Of a DNA stretch of 64,000 nt, positions 60,745-64,000 are shown in pieces; position 1 is the first letter of the stretch; each line of letters begins with the position of its first letter. The notes under the pieces were generated by a model. The model did not search any database, was not told the origin of the DNA, and was given only the letters and a program-made list of their open reading frames with translations. A program made the position numbers and the translations under genes. Source of the DNA: Paenibacillus sp. RUD330 (GTDB lineage: Bacteria; Bacillota; Bacilli; Paenibacillales; Paenibacillaceae). The stretch lies in NCBI RefSeq assembly GCF_002243345.2, contig NZ_CP022655.2:1676501-1740500 (forward strand), written 5' to 3'.

Positions 60745-62367
60745 ATGTCATTAGAGACTTGGAAACAGCTTGGAATTGAAGAAGCCGCAGCAGGCAAGCT
60801 GGCGGAGAACGGCATCGGGGAGCCGACCCCCATACAGGCGCAGGCCATCCCTCTCCTGCTTGAAGGACGGGATGTGTCGGCCGGGTCGCAGACGGGAACG
60901 GGCAAAACTCTCGCCTACATGCTGCCGCTGCTGCAGCGGATCGATTCGGCGAGCAAGTCGGTGCAGGCCGTCATCCTCTCCCCTACCCAGGAGCTCGCGA
61001 TGCAGATCGTGCGTGTGGCGGAGATGTACGGCGAGGCCTATGGTGTCCGCGTGCAGCAGCTGATCGGGGGAGCCGCGGTCAAACGGCAGATCGAGAAGCT
61101 GAAGCTGAATCCGCAGCTTGTCATCGGAACGCCTGGGCGCATCCATGAGCTGCTGAAGCTGAGAAAGCTCAAGATGTCCGAAACCCGGACGATCATCGTT
61201 GACGAGGCGGACCAGGTTTTCGGGCTCGGTTCGACGAGCGAGGTGGAGACCATTTTGTGGGCGGCGCCCAAAGACAAGCAGGTCGCTTTTTTCTCCGCCA
61301 CCTATCCGCAAGTTCTGAAGACGCTGGAGAAGCGCTGGATGAAAAATCCGGAGCGCGTCGACATCGAGCCTGCCCAGCGCGTATCCGGCACGATCGAGCA
61401 TGCGTTCATCGGCTGCGAATGGCGCGACCGCCTGGATACGGCCCGCAAGCTCATCCGTCTGCTCAACCCCGCCTCGGCGCTGCTGTTCATCAACGATACG
61501 GACCAGATCGCCAACTATGAGGCCAAGCTGTCCTATGAAGGCTTCAATGTCGAGACGCTGTACGGGGATGCCAACAAGCAGCGCCGCGCCGCTACGCTGG
61601 CGAGATTCCGCGAAGGGCGCTGCCAGCTGCTGCTCGCCACGGATGTCGCGGCGAGAGGGCTCGACATTCCCGGACTTCCGCTCGTCATCAACCTGGAGCC
61701 TCCGGCGGACGCGGACCAGTATGTCCACCGCTCCGGCCGTACGGGCCGGATGGGCCGGGCAGGCCAGGTGTTCACCATCGCAGCGCCGGGCGAACGTTAT
61801 CTGATCGACAAGTACAAGCGCAAGCTGGATGTCGACATCCCGGAGCTGGCCATGTACAAAGGCAAGCTGGTCGATCCGGCGGATGTCCACCGCAGGCCGT
61901 CGCCTGCGAGAGGAGCGGCGGCTCCATCGCAGAAGGCCCGCACGACGCCGTCGCGGACGCCGCTGCTGGATCAGCTGTCGGGGTCCGGTTCCGGCCAGAA
62001 GCCGCGTGATCCGCTGGAGTTCCGTCCCGCCCAGGAGCGTCATGCTCCGCTGGAGTCCCGTCCCGTGCAAGAGGCGAGACCCGCAAGAGGCCCCGCGGCA
62101 GGGCAACAGCCGGCATCTGCCGCCAAGGCTGCCGTCTCCGGAGTCCGGGCGGCCGCCGCGGGCAGCCGGAGCAAGGCGCCGGATTCACCCGGCGGACAGC
62201 CCGCAGAAGCGGACCGCAGGCGCGAAGCTCAGCCTGCCGCAGGAGGCGTCAAGCCGAAGGCGGCGGCATCTTCCGGGCCGGGAGCCAAAGCGCGGAAAGC
62301 CAAGGCGGACAAGAACAAAGGGGCTCCCAAATGGCTGAAAGCCAAGCGGGACCAGCCCGATCAATAA
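60745..62367 (+). CDS. DEAD-box ATP-dependent RNA helicase with basic low-complexity tail
   Basis: 540 residues. All helicase motifs are present: Q-motif GEPTPIQAQAIP, Walker A AGSQTGTGKT, Ia SPTQELAMQ, Ib IGTPGRIHEL, II VDEADQV, III FFSATY, V ATDVAARGLD, VI HRSGRTGRMG. The core ends near 375. The rest (about 385-540) is an Ala/Pro/Arg/Lys-rich, probably disordered tail ending KGAPKWLKAKRDQ, a positively charged RNA-binding extension in place of an RRM. It remodels RNA structure in ribosome assembly or decay. The paralogue type (CshA, CshB or YfmL-like) is not settled. Confidence 0.93.
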   Translation: MSLETWKQLGIEEAAAGKLAENGIGEPTPIQAQAIPLLLEGRDVSAGSQTGTGKTLAYMLPLLQRIDSASKSVQAVILSPTQELAMQIVRVAEMYGEAYGVRVQQLIGGAAVKRQIEKLKLNPQLVIGTPGRIHELLKLRKLKMSETRTIIVDEADQVFGLGSTSEVETILWAAPKDKQVAFFSATYPQVLKTLEKRWMKNPERVDIEPAQRVSGTIEHAFIGCEWRDRLDTARKLIRLLNPASALLFINDTDQIANYEAKLSYEGFNVETLYGDANKQRRAATLARFREGRCQLLLATDVAARGLDIPGLPLVINLEPPADADQYVHRSGRTGRMGRAGQVFTIAAPGERYLIDKYKRKLDVDIPELAMYKGKLVDPADVHRRPSPARGAAAPSQKARTTPSRTPLLDQLSGSGSGQKPRDPLEFRPAQERHAPLESRPVQEARPARGPAAGQQPASAAKAAVSGVRAAAAGSRSKAPDSPGGQPAEADRRREAQPAAGGVKPKAAASSGPGAKARKAKADKNKGAPKWLKAKRDQPDQ

Positions 62368-62478
62368 CCGTTCCGGCGCAGCAAGCCGGGATTTCTAGCC
62401 TTCACGCAGACAGGCTTTCGCAGCGCATGATGCGGAAGCCTGTTCCTGCACATTCCGCAGGCATGGGAGGGAACGATA

Positions 62479-63255
62479 GTGGCAGAGGCATTCGCAGAGG
62501 AAAACGTGCTGCAGGTCAGTCATCTAGTAGGAGGATACAGCCCGCGCAGGCCGGTATTGCATGATCTGGACTTTACGGTCAGACGCGGGGAGATGATGGG
62601 GCTGATCGGCCTCAACGGGGCCGGCAAAAGCACGGCAGTCAAGCATATTCTGGGCTTGATGGCGCCGCAGCAGGGAGAGGTCCGGATCCGCGGCGTCAAG
62701 CTGGAGGAGCAGCCGGAACGCTATCGGGGTGCATTCGCCTATGTGCCGGAGTCGCCGGTGCTGTTCGAGGAGCTCACGGTCGAAGAGCATCTGCGGATGA
62801 CGGCGATGGCTTACGGCTTGCAGGAGGAGGATTTCCGGGAAAGATCGGAGAAGCTGATCGCGGAATTCCGAATGGGTCCCAAGCGGGGCTCGCGGGCTGC
62901 GCATCTGTCGAAAGGGATGAAGCAGAAGGTCATGCTCATGAACGCTCTGCTGGCCCGGCCGGATCTGTACATCATCGACGAGCCGTTTCTCGGTCTCGAT
63001 CCGCTCGGCATCCGTTCGCTGCTGGAGCGGCTTGTGGAAGAGAGGGAGCGCGGGGCGGCCATCCTCATGAGCACGCATATCCTCTCGACGGTCGAGGCTT
63101 ACTGCGACCGCTTCATGATCCTGCACCAAGGGCGGGTCAAGGAGCTCGGGACGCTGGCGCAGGTCAGAAGCTCGCGCGGAGCCGAAGGGCAATCGCTGGA
63201 GAGCATCTTCTACGGCATCGTGGAGGAGAGTGACGCCGATGGGCGAGACGCTTGA
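62479..63255 (+). CDS. ecsA: ABC transporter ATP-binding protein EcsA
   Basis: 258 residues from GTG 62479 behind GGGAGGG. Walker A is GLNGAGKST, Q-loop AYVPESP, signature LSKGMKQK, Walker B LYIIDEPFLGLDPLG, H-loop MSTHIL. This sequence and its partner match EcsA-EcsB of Bacillales, a transporter affecting competence, protein secretion and processing of peptide pheromones. The end overlaps ecsB by 17 bases. Confidence 0.92.
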   Translation: MAEAFAEENVLQVSHLVGGYSPRRPVLHDLDFTVRRGEMMGLIGLNGAGKSTAVKHILGLMAPQQGEVRIRGVKLEEQPERYRGAFAYVPESPVLFEELTVEEHLRMTAMAYGLQEEDFRERSEKLIAEFRMGPKRGSRAAHLSKGMKQKVMLMNALLARPDLYIIDEPFLGLDPLGIRSLLERLVEERERGAAILMSTHILSTVEAYCDRFMILHQGRVKELGTLAQVRSSRGAEGQSLESIFYGIVEESDADGRDA

Positions 63256-64000
63256 ATCGATCTGGAAAAAAAGGGCCTCGGCCTTCTACCGCGACTCCAT
63301 GCCCTATGTCGGCTATATGCTCCGGAGCGGCGTTCCGCTTGTCCTTTTTCTTGTCCTTATCGTAAGCGCCGTTTACTATACGGAATTCATCAAGCAGGTG
63401 CCGGCCGACTTTCCCGTCATCGCCGCAGGCGCCGTCCTGCTGACGCCGCTTGTCGCCTGGAGCCCTTTGCGGACTTGGCTACAGCCTGCCGATCTCGTCT
63501 TTCTCATGCCGAGGGAAGCGCATATGGGCGCTTATATCCGGAGATCGTTCCGCCATAATCTTCCGGGAGGGCTTGCGCTTGCCGCTATCGTCCTGCTGCT
63601 GTTCTGGCCGATACTCGCAGGCGCGGCCGAATCGTCCGGCGCTTGGAAGCCCGGTCTCTGGATCACGCTTGCCGCCGTGCTGGCCATGAAGGCGGCCAAC
63701 AGCGCGGCTGCCTGGCGGGAAAGGCAGGCGGCCTGGCCGTCGGCCCGCTGGGCGCTGCGGCTGCTGCGCTGGTTCCTGACCGCTTGGGCGGCTGCAGCCT
63801 GGCTTGCCTTCCTTCCTTGGAAGGCCGCAGCCTTCACGGCTGTCTCCGGAGCTCTCTGGTGGGCGGCTTCACGGCTGGCGGCCCGCCAGAGCCTTCCGTG
63901 GGAAACGCTGATCCGCGAGGAAGGCCGGACGCAGATGCGCTATTACCGGTTTTTTGGCTGGTTCACGGATGTGCCGGCGCTCGGCTCGGCCGTCAGCTCC
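63239..64000 (+). CDS. ecsB: EcsB-type ABC permease (partial, runs off the window)
   Basis: 254 codons are visible, starting at ATG 63239 inside the end of ecsA. Membrane helices include PLVLFLVLIVSAVYY, VIAAGAVLLTPLVAW, LALAAIVLLLFWPI and FLTAWAAAAWLAFLPW. EcsB-typical features are DLVFLMPREAHMGAYIRRSF and YYRFFGWFTDVP. It forms the membrane part of the Ecs exporter with EcsA. Confidence 0.9.
   Translation, partial: MGETLESIWKKRASAFYRDSMPYVGYMLRSGVPLVLFLVLIVSAVYYTEFIKQVPADFPVIAAGAVLLTPLVAWSPLRTWLQPADLVFLMPREAHMGAYIRRSFRHNLPGGLALAAIVLLLFWPILAGAAESSGAWKPGLWITLAAVLAMKAANSAAAWRERQAAWPSARWALRLLRWFLTAWAAAAWLAFLPWKAAAFTAVSGALWWAASRLAARQSLPWETLIREEGRTQMRYYRFFGWFTDVPALGSAVSS

Overview
The window is a 64 kb stretch of a high-GC, endospore-forming Firmicute, most likely Paenibacillus or a close relative such as Cohnella. 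The evidence is the phenylalanine T-box with pheST, the pheT-zapA-mutS2 gene order, Spo0E-like, CotH and CotF-type sporulation genes, an AlaR/AlaT pair, an ecsAB pair, strong AGGAGG ribosome sites with frequent GTG/TTG starts, and a high G+C content. No rRNA, tRNA, CRISPR array, insertion sequence or prophage was recognised.

Layout. 1-1862: a partial unknown gene and a von Willebrand A lipoprotein whose signal peptide and body lie in different frames. 1843-7260 (minus): a five-gene operon with two ABC ATPases, a permease fused to an M1-peptidase-like tail, an ECF sigma factor and a membrane protein. 7845-14440: a 5-oxoproline (pyroglutamate) module, pxpB ... pxpC-MOSC-pxpA-gamma-glutamylcyclotransferase, interrupted by a divergent fabF paralogue/MmyB-type regulator pair. 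14490-15238: a 52-residue protein and a ComJ-like protein. 15440-19592: a copper module (CopC-CopD fusion, NarL-type two-component system, YcnI). 19717-20667: a stand-alone MraY homologue. 20989-24893: promoter, T-box and pheST. 25268-28318: a ZapA domain extended by about 900 residues of coiled coil. 28468-33027: a CuA-type cupredoxin lipoprotein, a YvlD-like protein, mutS2, a DUF350 protein, a 24-residue membrane peptide and a zinc-knuckle protein. 33238-37578: an MFS permease and a spore-coat group. 37864-44920: alaR-alaT, a Spo0E-like phosphatase, a tight cluster pduO-type ATR/rluA/arsC-like/aminotransferase/5'-3' exonuclease, and a GNAT enzyme. 45034-48000: small unknowns, a DUF4269-HD fusion and a GNAT enzyme. 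48346-54459: a 2037-residue protein made almost wholly of ten-residue repeats. 54583-64000: DUF445, DUF3055, an HRDC protein, a ZnPLC-like protein, CheX, an SDR, a DEAD-box helicase and ecsA-ecsB (cut by the window edge).

How the genes work together. GGCT makes 5-oxoproline and PxpABC hydrolyses it to glutamate. The copper module pairs import and chaperone proteins with their own sensor and regulator. The T-box ties pheST to uncharged tRNA-Phe. The ECF factor may control the transporter operon it sits in. The least explained items are the giant decad-repeat protein and the giant ZapA fusion. Both are mostly internally repeated sequence, and both look recently expanded at the DNA level.
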